From an uncultured Eubacteriales bacterium (GTDB taxonomy: Bacteria > Bacillota > Clostridia > Oscillospirales > Acutalibacteraceae), in the NCBI GenBank assembly GCA_934488615.1, contig CAKSSJ010000004.1:34345-98344 (forward strand): DNA of 64,000 bases, written 5' to 3'. Below the pieces are notes generated by a model that saw only the letters and a program-made list of their open reading frames with translations, made no database searches and had not been told where the DNA came from. This document shows positions 43,453-51,217 of the stretch, in pieces; positions within the stretch are counted from its first letter, which is position 1; each line of letters starts with the position of its first letter. A program made the position numbers and the translations under genes.

Positions 43453-44724
43453 TTATTTCTTTCCTTTGACCTTATCCCAATAAGCCTTTGCCGCTTGCTC
43501 CATCTTGTTGTCGCCGAATTCGTAATACTTCGCATTTTTTATGGCATCCGGCAGATACTGCTGAAGTATCCAATGATTCTCATATGTATGAGGGTAGAGA
43601 TAGAATTGACCCTTATTCGGGTTGTCCTCGCCGTCACAGTGCTTGTTCTGAAGCCGGCGGGGAATGGGACCGCTTTTGCCCTTTTTAATATCACTCAGAG
43701 CGGCATCAATTCCCAGGTATGCCGAATTGGATTTCGGAGAGGTGCAGACAAGCACTACCGCATCGGCAAGCGGAATTCTTGCTTCCGGCAAGCCTACCAT
43801 GAGCGCAGCATCAACGGCAGCTTTTACAATCGGAATTATCATCGGATAAGCAAGTCCGACATCTTCACAGGCGCAAACCATAAGCCTGCGGCAAGCCGAG
43901 GGCAGGTCACCTGCATCAAGCAGCCTTCCGAGATAATGCAAGGCTGCATCGGGATCGGAGCCTCGCATGGATTTCTGATAAGCGGAAACAATATCGTAGT
44001 GCTCGTCACCGTCACGGTCATATTTCATTGCACTGCGCTGAGTCAGCGAACGGGCGGTTTCCGCCGTGATGTGGATTATTCCGTCAGCGTTCGGCTTTGT
44101 TGAAAGTGCGCAAAGCTCGACCGAATTTATCGCCTTTCGCACATCGCCGCCGCAAGCGGAGGAAATATGCTTTATCGCGTCGGGATCTACTTCAAATTTC
44201 ATTCCGCGCTTTTCTTCAAGAAATCTGAATCCGCGTTCAACGGCAGGAACGATCTCCGCAGGCGAAACCGACTTGAATTCAAAGACCGTCGAGCGGCTGA
44301 GAATGGCGTTGTAAACGTAAAAATACGGATTTTCCGTTGTTGAGGCTATAAGGGTAATTGAACCGACCTCAATATATTCAAGCAGTGTTTGCTGCTGCTT
44401 TTTGTTGAAATACTGAATCTCGTCGAGATAGAGCAAGATGCCGTTCGGAGCTTCAAAGGTGTCGAGCTGAGCGACAATGGCCTTGATATCCGCCGTTCCC
44501 GCAGTCGTGCCGTTGAGCTTGCAGAGTTTTCTGTCCGTCGCCTTTGCAATGATTGAAGCGACGGTCGTTTTGCCAACGCCCGACGGACCGTAGAAAATCA
44601 TATTGGGCAGCTCGCCCGATTCGATTATATTTCTCAGCGGCTTGTTTTCGCCGATAAGATGACGCTGACCGACAACCTCATCAATAGTTTGCGGTCTGAG
44701 CTGTTGAGCTAAAGGTATAGACAT
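43453..44724 (-). CDS. rarA: Replication-associated recombination protein A (RarA/MgsA AAA+ ATPase)
   Basis: 423 residues from ATG 44724 (RBS GGGAGG). IFYGPSGVGKTTVASIIA is Walker A, GILLYLDEIQYFNKKQQQ is Walker B, LIASTTENPYFYVYNAILSRS is sensor 1/Arg finger, and ISSACGGDVRKAINSVE is sensor 2. The C-terminal clamp-loader-like tetramerisation domain contains KSMRGSDPDAALHYLGRLLDAGD and QFYLYPHTYENHWILQQYLPD, the family's diagnostic segment. It acts at stalled replication forks. It is divergent from the CNNM gene. Confidence 0.95.
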   Translation of the reverse strand: MSIPLAQQLRPQTIDEVVGQRHLIGENKPLRNIIESGELPNMIFYGPSGVGKTTVASIIAKATDRKLCKLNGTTAGTADIKAIVAQLDTFEAPNGILLYLDEIQYFNKKQQQTLLEYIEVGSITLIASTTENPYFYVYNAILSRSTVFEFKSVSPAEIVPAVERGFRFLEEKRGMKFEVDPDAIKHISSACGGDVRKAINSVELCALSTKPNADGIIHITAETARSLTQRSAMKYDRDGDEHYDIVSAYQKSMRGSDPDAALHYLGRLLDAGDLPSACRRLMVCACEDVGLAYPMIIPIVKAAVDAALMVGLPEARIPLADAVVLVCTSPKSNSAYLGIDAALSDIKKGKSGPIPRRLQNKHCDGEDNPNKGQFYLYPHTYENHWILQQYLPDAIKNAKYYEFGDNKMEQAAKAYWDKVKGKK

Positions 44725-44748
44725 TTTATCGCCTCCCGATCGCATACA

Positions 44749-44777
44749 ATTATATAATAAAAAATATGGTTTGACAA
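44749..44777 (-). promoter_or_regulatory. Promoter of rarA
   Basis: TTGTCA (44772-44777) and TATAAT (44749-44754) on the minus strand, 17-nt spacer. Confidence 0.7.
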
Positions 44778-44794
44778 GGATAAAATGATAGTTA

Positions 44795-44823
44795 TTGACT
44801 AATTATGTATTATGTGATATAAT
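44795..44823 (+). promoter_or_regulatory. Promoter of the CNNM/CBS gene
   Basis: TTGACT (44795-44800), 17 nt, TATAAT (44818-44823). Confidence 0.75.
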
Positions 44824-44859
44824 AACTAAAAATTTTTACATGAAAGGAGTTTGTCCACA

Positions 44860-46245
44860 ATGGATGACCCGGGTGGGATTATACTCAAGCTGATTTTACT
44901 TTTATTACTTATTTTAGTCAACGCATTTTTTGCAATGAGTGAAATAGCGGTAATATCCCTCAACGATAACAAAATAGAAAAAATGGCTGAAGACGGCCAC
45001 AAGAAAGCGAAGCAGGTTGTTAAGCTGACCGAAAATTCGAGCAAGTTTCTCTCGACAATTCAGATCGGAGTTACTCTTGCAGGCTTCCTTACCTCGGCGA
45101 GTGCTTCGCAGACCTTTGCAGACATGATAGTCAAAGCTCTTGAGGGCACAGCGTTTTACAATGCCCTCGGTGCAAGCGTAGTCAGCGGACTTTCGATCGT
45201 CATTATCACGATCATCATGTCTTATTTTTCGCTTGTTCTCGGCGAGCTTGCTCCAAAGAAAATAGCAATGCAGGCTCCCGAAAAGATCTCCTTCAAGGTT
45301 GTCGGAATTTTGCTTTTCTTCTCCAAGGCCTTTTCTCCGTTTGTTAAAGTGTTGTCCGTCTCAACCAATGCGGTCGTTCGACTTCTCGGCTACAATCCTC
45401 ATGCAGATGAAGAACCTCTTACCGAAGAAGAAATCCGAATGATGGTTGACGTCGGCGGCGAAAAAGGTGTTATCGAAGACGTTCAAAAAGAAATGATAAA
45501 TAACATTTTCGAATTTGACGATCTTGATGCAGGCGATATTATGACCCACAGAACCGATATGACGGCGGTTGACGTAAACGATCCGATAATGGACGTTGTC
45601 AAAACCGCAATTGAATCCGGATATTCGAGAATCCCCGTTTTCGATGACGACCCGGATAATATAATCGGCATCATCTATGTTAAGGACTTACTCAGATATA
45701 TTGGAACGGATCTTCCGAAACACACCATGAGAAAAATCATGCGTACTCCGATGTATGTTCCGGAATCCAAGAGCTGCGGTGACCTTTTCAAGGAAATGAC
45801 AAGTCAGCATACGCAAATGGCTGTTGTTGTTGACGAATACGGCGGAACGGCAGGACTTGTCACCCTTGAGGATATCATTGAAGCAATCGTCGGAAACATT
45901 CAGGATGAATATGACGATGAAGAAGAGGAAATCTCAAAGATAAACGAAACAACCTTCACTATTGACGGGTTGACAGATATAGACGAACTTGACGAAATAA
46001 TCGGCAAGGATCTCCCGGATGGCGATTATGACACAATCGCGGGTTACATTATAAGCCGACTCGGCTATCTCCCGAAGCAGGGCGAGCACAGCGAGGTTAT
46101 GTTTGAGAACATAAGATTTACCGTGCTTGAGGTTGAAAACCGACGCATTGAAAAGGTCAAGGTTGAAATCCTCCCGCTCCCCGATAAAGACGAGGACGAG
46201 GATGACGACTCCGATAAAAACGGTAAAAACAAAGAAAAAGAATAA
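44860..46245 (+). CDS. CNNM/CorC-type transporter with CBS pair (hemolysin C family)
   Basis: About 461 residues from ATG 44860. A TTG 9 nt upstream touches the AAAGGAG RBS. The DUF21/CNNM membrane domain (about 1-180) has NAFFAMSEIAVISLN and FSLVLGELAPKKIAMQ. Two CBS domains follow (MTHRTDMTAVDVNDPIMDV and MRTPMYVPESKSCGDLF), then the CorC/HlyC domain (TTFTIDGLTDIDELDE ... DTIAGYIISRLGYLPKQGE). A Lys/Asp/Glu-rich tail ends the protein. Relatives are Mg/Co efflux or sensing proteins. Older 'hemolysin' naming is not meaningful. Confidence 0.92.
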   Translation: MDDPGGIILKLILLLLLILVNAFFAMSEIAVISLNDNKIEKMAEDGHKKAKQVVKLTENSSKFLSTIQIGVTLAGFLTSASASQTFADMIVKALEGTAFYNALGASVVSGLSIVIITIIMSYFSLVLGELAPKKIAMQAPEKISFKVVGILLFFSKAFSPFVKVLSVSTNAVVRLLGYNPHADEEPLTEEEIRMMVDVGGEKGVIEDVQKEMINNIFEFDDLDAGDIMTHRTDMTAVDVNDPIMDVVKTAIESGYSRIPVFDDDPDNIIGIIYVKDLLRYIGTDLPKHTMRKIMRTPMYVPESKSCGDLFKEMTSQHTQMAVVVDEYGGTAGLVTLEDIIEAIVGNIQDEYDDEEEEISKINETTFTIDGLTDIDELDEIIGKDLPDGDYDTIAGYIISRLGYLPKQGEHSEVMFENIRFTVLEVENRRIEKVKVEILPLPDKDEDEDDDSDKNGKNKEKE

Positions 46246-46252
46246 ATTCAAT

Positions 46253-46283
46253 GCCGCATCCGAACGGGTGCGGCTGTTTTTTT
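46253..46283 (+). terminator. Terminator of the CNNM gene
   Basis: GCCGCATCC (46253-46261) and GGGTGCGGC (46266-46274), 9-bp stem with one G-U and a tetraloop, followed by TG and nine T. Confidence 0.88.
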
Positions 46284-46391
46284 TTGCAAAAATTTTTATA
46301 AATTATTAGCGAGATAAATATATGAAAAACAGAGAAAAAACGAGCATAAGTGAGTTTGCGAATGATAAATTAAAAAATTGAGAAAAAGTTC

Positions 46392-46420
46392 TTGACTTAG
46401 CGTAAGGGTTGTGTTAATAT
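46392..46420 (+). promoter_or_regulatory. Promoter of rplM-rpsI
   Basis: TTGACT (46392-46397), 17 nt, TAATAT (46415-46420), about 35 nt before rplM. Confidence 0.7.
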
Positions 46421-46455
46421 ATTCGAGCAGTAAAAATTTATTTGGAGGTAAGTTT

Positions 46456-46884
46456 ATGTCAACTTATATGCCTAAGTCGGGCGATATCGTCCGCAAGTGG
46501 TATGTGCTTGACGCAGCGGGAAAGCCGCTCGGCCGTGTTGCGGCTGAGGCAGCAGTTCTTCTCCGCGGTAAGCATAAGCCCCAGTTTGCTCCTCATGCAG
46601 ATTGCGGCGATCACGTTATCATAATCAACGCTGAGAAGGTTGTCCTCACAGGCAACAAGCTCGATCAGAAAATGTACTATCATCACACAGGTTACATCGG
46701 CAACATGAAGAAGGTTAAGTACAGCACTCTTATGCGTACAAAGCCGACCTTCGTTGTTGAGAAGGCTGTTAGGGGTATGATCCCTGACACAACAATCGGT
46801 CGTGAAGCACTCACAAGACTTCGTGTATATGCTGGCGCAGAGCATAAGCATGCCGCACAGAAGCCCGAAGAGTGGGCATTTTAA
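46456..46884 (+). CDS. rplM: 50S ribosomal protein L13
   Basis: 142 residues from ATG 46456 (TTGGAGG upstream). WYVLDAAGKPLGRVAAEAAVLLRGKHKPQFAPHADCGDHVIIINAEKVVLTGNK and the YHHTGYIGNMKK and RAVRGMIP-like blocks are standard L13. It is an early-assembly 50S protein. It is followed 18 nt later by rpsI, the usual bacterial pair. Confidence 0.98.
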   Translation: MSTYMPKSGDIVRKWYVLDAAGKPLGRVAAEAAVLLRGKHKPQFAPHADCGDHVIIINAEKVVLTGNKLDQKMYYHHTGYIGNMKKVKYSTLMRTKPTFVVEKAVRGMIPDTTIGREALTRLRVYAGAEHKHAAQKPEEWAF

Positions 46885-46902
46885 TGAAGGGAGGCAACAA
46901 TA

Positions 46903-47301
46903 ATGTACGATTCTAATCCTTACTTCTACGGCACCGGCCGCAGAAAGAAATCAGTAGCTCGTGTTCGCGTTTATGCAGGTACGGGCAAGGTAACCATCAA
47001 CGACAGAGACATTGATGATTATTTCGGACTTGAGACACTCAAGCTTATCGTTCGTCAGCCTCTCGAGCTTACAGGCACAACTGAGAAGTTCGATATCGTT
47101 TGCCGTGTAAACGGCGGCGGCGTAACAGGTCAGGCAGGTGCTATCCGTCACGGTCTTTCAAGAGCTCTTCTTCAGTATGACGAGTCACTTCGTTCAGCTC
47201 TCAAGAAGGCAGGCTTCCTCACTCGTGACCCGAGAATGAAGGAAAGAAAGAAGTACGGTCTCAAGGGCGCTCGTCGTGCACCGCAGTTCAGCAAGAGATA
47301 A
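46903..47301 (+). CDS. rpsI: 30S ribosomal protein S9
   Basis: 132 residues. GTGRRKKSVARVRVYAGTGKVTINDRDIDDYF opens the protein, and VNGGGVTGQAGAIRHGLSRAL forms the core. The tail DPRMKERKKYGLKGARRAPQFSKR ends in the invariant SKR that reaches the P-site tRNA. Its last six codons and stop are the start of a 151-bp unit repeated exactly downstream. Confidence 0.98.
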   Translation: MYDSNPYFYGTGRRKKSVARVRVYAGTGKVTINDRDIDDYFGLETLKLIVRQPLELTGTTEKFDIVCRVNGGGVTGQAGAIRHGLSRALLQYDESLRSALKKAGFLTRDPRMKERKKYGLKGARRAPQFSKR

Positions 47302-47603
47302 CAAATTATTTTGTTATTTATTTCGAATCATTTACTCTTTCGAATTTGTCGTTATAACTGCGGTATCCTCGCGGCATAGCCGCTGTGGTCGCAGGCTATA
47401 AACAGTCCACCGGACTGTTTACTTAACGCCGCGACAGTTCAGCAAGAGATAACAAATTATTTTGTTATTTATTTCGAATCATTTACTCTTTCGAATTTGT
47501 CGTTATAACTGCGGTATCCTCGCGGCATAGCCGCTGTGGTCGCAGGCTATAAACAGTCCACCGGACTGTTTACTTAACGCCGCGACAGTTCAGCAAGAGA
47601 TAA
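47284..47603 (+). repeat. 151-bp exact tandem duplication at the rpsI 3' end
   Basis: A unit beginning CAGTTCAGCAAGAGATAA starts at 47284 (inside rpsI), again at 47435, and as an 18-nt remnant at 47586. The two full units look identical base for base. Each contains three hairpins: TAACAAA/TTTGTTA, GCGGC/GCCGC, and AACAGTCC/GGACTGTT. Otherwise the 400-nt gap holds no gene. It could be a recent duplication or an assembly artefact. Confidence 0.92.
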
Positions 47604-47618
47604 AAATTCAAAGTTTTT

Positions 47619-47655
47619 CAAAGTCCGAAGGTCCTGCTTTCGGGCTTTGTTTTTT
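47619..47655 (+). terminator. Terminator of rplM-rpsI
   Basis: CAAAGTCCGAA (47619-47629) and TTCGGGCTTTG (47639-47649), 11-bp stem with one G-U, followed by six T. Confidence 0.88.
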
Positions 47656-47707
47656 GAAAAAATCGGGCAAAAGGTTGCTTGCAATTAAACTTACAAAGGG
47701 TGATTAC

Positions 47708-49459
47708 ATGAAAAAGGCTGTTCAAAAAGGAATTGCAATTCTGCTTTCCTGCGCCGTAATTCTTTCCGCCAACCTGACCTCCGTTTTTGCAGCTCAGAGC
47801 GTGTGGCAGAGAATAGGTACGGGAATGCTCGGAACCGTTATTTCCTCCGTTCTCGGAGCGATAAATTCAACTCTCCCCGACGGCAAAAACTTCATTGCCG
47901 AGGGGGATTACGAAAGTCACGATTTCTATAAGGGCAACGATACATTTCTTTCCGCTCCGCCGCAAAACGCATGCTGGAAGCTCGGCTACAACAGTGTCAG
48001 CCTTATTCCCGACGACTGGCAGGAGCACCAATATTACATCGGCGGATACATAATGGCGGAGAATTGGTTCACCAACAAGGTTGAGGGTGTGATCGACGAC
48101 ATGAAAGCCCGTGTTATTGCCGTTGACGATTCAAGCGGACGCGGAATTTCTGTTTTTGCGACGATTGACTGCATCGGCATGACAAACGTCGATATCAAGG
48201 AAATTCGCCGCCGTCTCGTTGAAAAATCCGACGGAAGGTTTAACTTTGCAACGATAAATGTCGCGTCAACCCATTGCCACAGCGGAATTGATACCGAGGG
48301 CATTTGGACAAATCTTTTCGGTAAGCTTATTCCGAACATTTTCAAGCTCAAAACGGGGCTCGGCGAGGTTGAGCAGGGCACAGACAAGCACTATATGGAT
48401 TTTCTTTTTGACAAGGTTTCCGACGCGATGCTTGAAGCATGCAGCACCATGACCGAGGGCAAGCTGACAATTTCAAGAAAAGACATCGGCGAGGGCTATT
48501 TCACAAACAAAAACCGCTCCTCGGCATCCGCGATGCTGACTGACATGACCGTTATGACGTTCACCCCGTTTGACAAGAGCGTGAGAGCGACAAAAATCGT
48601 CAATATTGCGGCTCACCCCGATGTTGCGGGACTGCCGACAAGCGACGGTCAGAGCAGCGGACGTGAGGTCAGCGGAGACTATGTCTACTACATGGACGAG
48701 CTGATTTCAAAAGCCGGCTTCAACTGCATGTTCTTCAACGGAGCTATTGCGGGAATTTACATGGCAAGAGGCTTGACGAACGATTCGCAGGATTTCAACC
48801 GCCGCTGGGAACAGTCCATGCGTTACGGTCATGAGATCGCAAAGATGGCGCTTTCGCTCAATCTGACGGAGGCTCAGATAAAGCAAAACAGGCTTCTTTA
48901 CGATGAGGAAGAGATCAAGCGCGAAGCCGAGATTTCCAAAAAGAACAATGGTGAGTATACTCTTTGGTGCGAGGGCTGGACGCCCGTTGAGGATACCGAG
49001 GTCAAGCCGTTTTTCAATATCAGAATGACGGAGGTGCGCGTGCCCGTTACAAATCCGTTTATTCTCATGGCAGGCAAGCTGAAAATGGCAAACTATGAGG
49101 TTATCAAAACCGCAGACGGCTATGAGATTTCCACCGAGGTAGGCTACATGGAGTTTGGAGATTCACTCAAGGCGGTCACCGCTCCCGGCGAGATCTGCCC
49201 CGACATCATATACGGAGGCACATCGCTGACCGCCGCCGACTCGTACTCGGGCAAGGCTTACGAATACCCAAATGCCACTGAAATCTTTGACAACGATGAG
49301 CTTATCTGCTTCGGCTTAATGAACGATGCCGTCGGCTACATCATTCCCGATAACGACTATTCAATGGCGCTTGCGTTCGACCATTATCACGAGCTTGTTT
49401 CGCTCGGAAAATACGTTGCAAGCAGTGTATCAAAGGCATACACAGAGCTGGCAAAATAA
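47708..49459 (+). CDS. Secreted neutral/alkaline ceramidase-like hydrolase
   Basis: 583 residues from ATG 47708 (AAAGGGTG upstream). A Sec signal peptide cleaves at VFA-AQ. VIAVDDSSGRGISVFATIDCIGMTNVDIKEIRRRL and then INVASTHCHSGIDTEGIW match the N-terminal catalytic domain of neutral ceramidases, where the THxHSG His residues bind zinc. IVNIAAHPDVAG supplies another His region. The protein lacks a clear C-terminal Ig-like domain, so it is shorter than the classic enzyme. It may hydrolyse ceramides or other N-acyl substrates from host or diet; the substrate is inference. Confidence 0.7.
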   Translation: MKKAVQKGIAILLSCAVILSANLTSVFAAQSVWQRIGTGMLGTVISSVLGAINSTLPDGKNFIAEGDYESHDFYKGNDTFLSAPPQNACWKLGYNSVSLIPDDWQEHQYYIGGYIMAENWFTNKVEGVIDDMKARVIAVDDSSGRGISVFATIDCIGMTNVDIKEIRRRLVEKSDGRFNFATINVASTHCHSGIDTEGIWTNLFGKLIPNIFKLKTGLGEVEQGTDKHYMDFLFDKVSDAMLEACSTMTEGKLTISRKDIGEGYFTNKNRSSASAMLTDMTVMTFTPFDKSVRATKIVNIAAHPDVAGLPTSDGQSSGREVSGDYVYYMDELISKAGFNCMFFNGAIAGIYMARGLTNDSQDFNRRWEQSMRYGHEIAKMALSLNLTEAQIKQNRLLYDEEEIKREAEISKKNNGEYTLWCEGWTPVEDTEVKPFFNIRMTEVRVPVTNPFILMAGKLKMANYEVIKTADGYEISTEVGYMEFGDSLKAVTAPGEICPDIIYGGTSLTAADSYSGKAYEYPNATEIFDNDELICFGLMNDAVGYIIPDNDYSMALAFDHYHELVSLGKYVASSVSKAYTELAK

Positions 49460-49462
49460 AAA

Positions 49463-49501
49463 CAAGGGACTGTCGCAATTCAGCGCAGTCCCTTGTTTTT
49501 T
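49463..49501. terminator. Terminator between the ceramidase-like and XRE genes
   Basis: CAAGGGACTG (49463-49472) and CAGTCCCTTG (49486-49495), a perfect 10-bp stem followed by TTTTTT. It also serves the convergent XRE gene. Confidence 0.9.
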
Positions 49502-49691
49502 ATTCAATAAAATCTTCAACGGTCAGATCCAGAAGCTCGCAAAGCCTGCGAATATTCTTCATCTGCGGTTTTGCCGTACCGTTTTCATAGTGAGCGATCG
49601 CAGAACGCTCAATTTTCAATTCATCTGCAAGCTGTTGCTGAGTGAGCTTCTTTGCATGACGTGCGGCTCTGAATTTTTCGAAAAAGTCCAT
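49500..49691 (-). CDS. XRE-family helix-turn-helix regulator (63 residues)
   Basis: Almost the whole protein is a Cro/C1-type HTH: FRAARHAKKLTQQQLADELKIERSAIAHYENGTAKPQMKNIRRLCELLDLTVEDFIE. RBS GGGGGAAA precedes the ATG. It lies downstream of the mrp terminator and has no obvious partner gene. Such single-domain regulators are often orphan or phage-derived; the target is unknown. Confidence 0.9.
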   Translation of the reverse strand: MDFFEKFRAARHAKKLTQQQLADELKIERSAIAHYENGTAKPQMKNIRRLCELLDLTVEDFIE

Positions 49692-49710
49692 TTAATTTCC
49701 CCCTATAAAT

Positions 49711-49738
49711 AAAAAAGTGCACAGCCGAAGCTGTGCAC
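49711..49738 (-). terminator. Terminator of the redox/mrp operon
   Basis: GTGCACAGC (49717-49725) and GCTGTGCAC (49730-49738) form a perfect 9-bp stem with CGAA loop (read on the minus strand UUCG, a stable tetraloop), followed by UUUUUUAUUU. Confidence 0.88.
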
Positions 49739-49811
49739 AAAAACACATGGCTCAATAGTAGCGACACTAACGATACCAACATTGCAAGAATGTTAAAGCA
49801 GAGCCTGTATT

Positions 49812-50630
49812 TTATTTAAGTATTTCCTTAATTTTATCTGCCGCATCGTAAAGCTCCTTGATCTCGGCAAGCTCGACTGCTCCCTTATCGACAAGGGAGG
49901 CGATCTCACTCTTGATCGGAAGCTTTGCAAGCACGGGAATATTAAGCTCCTTGGCAACCTCATCAAGCTTGCTCTCACCGAAAACGGAAATCTTCTTTCC
50001 GCAGTCGGGGCACTCAAGATAGCTCATGTTCTCAACGATTCCGAGGATAGGCACATTCATCATGTTAGCCATATTGACGGCTTTCTTGACTATCATCGTA
50101 ACAAGATCCTGTGGCGTTGTGACGATAACGATTCCGTCAACGGGAAGCGACTGGAACACCGTCAGCGCAACATCGCCAGTTCCCGGAGGCATATCGACGA
50201 ACATATAATCAACGTCTCCCCAGAAAACCTCACTCCAAAACTGCTGAATAACACCCGAGATAACGGGTCCTCTCCAAACCACAGGCTGATCCTCTTTGTC
50301 AAGAAGCAGGTTGATTGACATGACCTCGATTCCCGTCTTTGTCTTTGCGGGAAGAAGTCCCATTTCGTTCTGCATTGCAGGGCCTTTCAGTCCGAATGCC
50401 TTGGGAATCGACGGACCCGTTATGTCCGCATCAAGAATTCCGCACGCATTGCCCTTGACCTGCATTGCCGTTGTGAGCATCGAGGTAACAAGCGACTTTC
50501 CTACGCCGCCCTTACCGCTGACAACTCCGATAACCTTTTTTACGTTGCTGTATTCATTGCCAGGAACGTGAAGATCCTTCTTTTCACCGCAACTTGAAGA
50601 ACAGCTTGAGCAATCTCCGCTGCATCCCAT
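49812..50630 (-). CDS. mrp: Mrp/NBP35-family Fe-S cluster carrier ATPase
   Basis: 272 residues. An N-terminal Cys-rich stretch (GCSGDCSSCSSSCGEKK) is followed by the deviant Walker A GVVSGKGGVGKSLV, DADITGPSIP, and DYMFVDMPPGTGDVALT. The cluster-binding CPDCGKK motif comes later (about residues 213-219). Family members bind and transfer Fe-S clusters to apo-enzymes. RBS AAGGAGA. It starts 13 nt after the redox-protein gene, so both are expressed together. Confidence 0.93.
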   Translation of the reverse strand: MGCSGDCSSCSSSCGEKKDLHVPGNEYSNVKKVIGVVSGKGGVGKSLVTSMLTTAMQVKGNACGILDADITGPSIPKAFGLKGPAMQNEMGLLPAKTKTGIEVMSINLLLDKEDQPVVWRGPVISGVIQQFWSEVFWGDVDYMFVDMPPGTGDVALTVFQSLPVDGIVIVTTPQDLVTMIVKKAVNMANMMNVPILGIVENMSYLECPDCGKKISVFGESKLDEVAKELNIPVLAKLPIKSEIASLVDKGAVELAEIKELYDAADKIKEILK

Positions 50631-50643
50631 TTAAAACATCTCC

Positions 50644-51090
50644 TTAAAACAATATCTTTTCCAAAGCCAATGCGCTGTCCTCAACGAGCTGAACGCAGGG
50701 GCGTTTTTTGTAATAGTGTTCGTTTCGCTCATCGGGCTTCGGCTGAGAATTCTCACCCTTTGAAAGTCCGAGAAGCTCACGGCAAACGATTGACGGGTTC
50801 ACCTTTTTAAATTCTGCGATAAACTCCTGAACCTTGTAGTAGCATAGCTTTTTGCCCTCCGAATCGTCACCGTCGGTTGCGCCGTACTTCATGCCGATAA
50901 GCATTGCCGCCGCCGAGACAGTTCCGCAAACCTCACGGGAGCGGCCGACACCGCCGCCGAGACCTGCCGAAACCTTGAGCGCCATATCCTCATCGAAGCC
51001 GAACAGATCGGCATATGCGGCAAAAACCGCTTGAGAGCAATTGTAGCCGCTCTTGAAAAGCTCAACAGCCTTTTCACTTCTTTCAGACAT
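50644..51090 (-). CDS. C_GCAxxG_C_C family redox protein
   Basis: 148 residues from ATG 51090. An in-frame ATG at 51114 lies within the promoter -10 and cannot be the start. Conserved cysteines lie in GYNCSQAVFAAY, EVCGTVSAAAMLIG, KKLCYYKV and SIVCRELLGLS, matching the family pattern and the GLGGGVGRSREVCG core. The family is a small putative redox or metal-binding protein widespread in anaerobes. Being upstream of mrp suggests an Fe-S or redox role (inference). Confidence 0.88.
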   Translation of the reverse strand: MSERSEKAVELFKSGYNCSQAVFAAYADLFGFDEDMALKVSAGLGGGVGRSREVCGTVSAAAMLIGMKYGATDGDDSEGKKLCYYKVQEFIAEFKKVNPSIVCRELLGLSKGENSQPKPDERNEHYYKKRPCVQLVEDSALALEKILF

Positions 51091-51112
51091 TATAAACACT
51101 TCCTTTCCATCC

Positions 51113-51142
51113 ATTATAGCCCGATTGCAACGGTTATGTCAA
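51113..51142 (-). promoter_or_regulatory. Promoter of the redox/mrp operon
   Basis: TTGACA (51137-51142) and TATAAT (51113-51118) on the minus strand, 18-nt spacer. Confidence 0.75.
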
Positions 51143-51157
51143 GAGTGATTTCCTTGC

Positions 51158-51186
51158 TTGACACTTTGGTTTAAAGGTATTATAAT
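51158..51186 (+). promoter_or_regulatory. Promoter of purB
   Basis: TTGACA (51158-51163), 17 nt, TATAAT (51181-51186), a perfect sigma-A promoter 31 nt before purB. It diverges from the mrp-operon promoter with only 15 nt between the two -35 boxes. Confidence 0.88.
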
Positions 51187-51217
51187 TACCCTATATTGTT
51201 GAATCGAGGATTACATT

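Noticed and set aside
43342..44103. Plus-strand ORF of 253 codons
   Set aside because: Antisense to rarA with no RBS or recognisable motif.
46321..46383. Short plus-strand ORF (about 19 codons) before rplM
   Set aside because: It has no ribosome binding site and lies upstream of the rplM promoter's -35.
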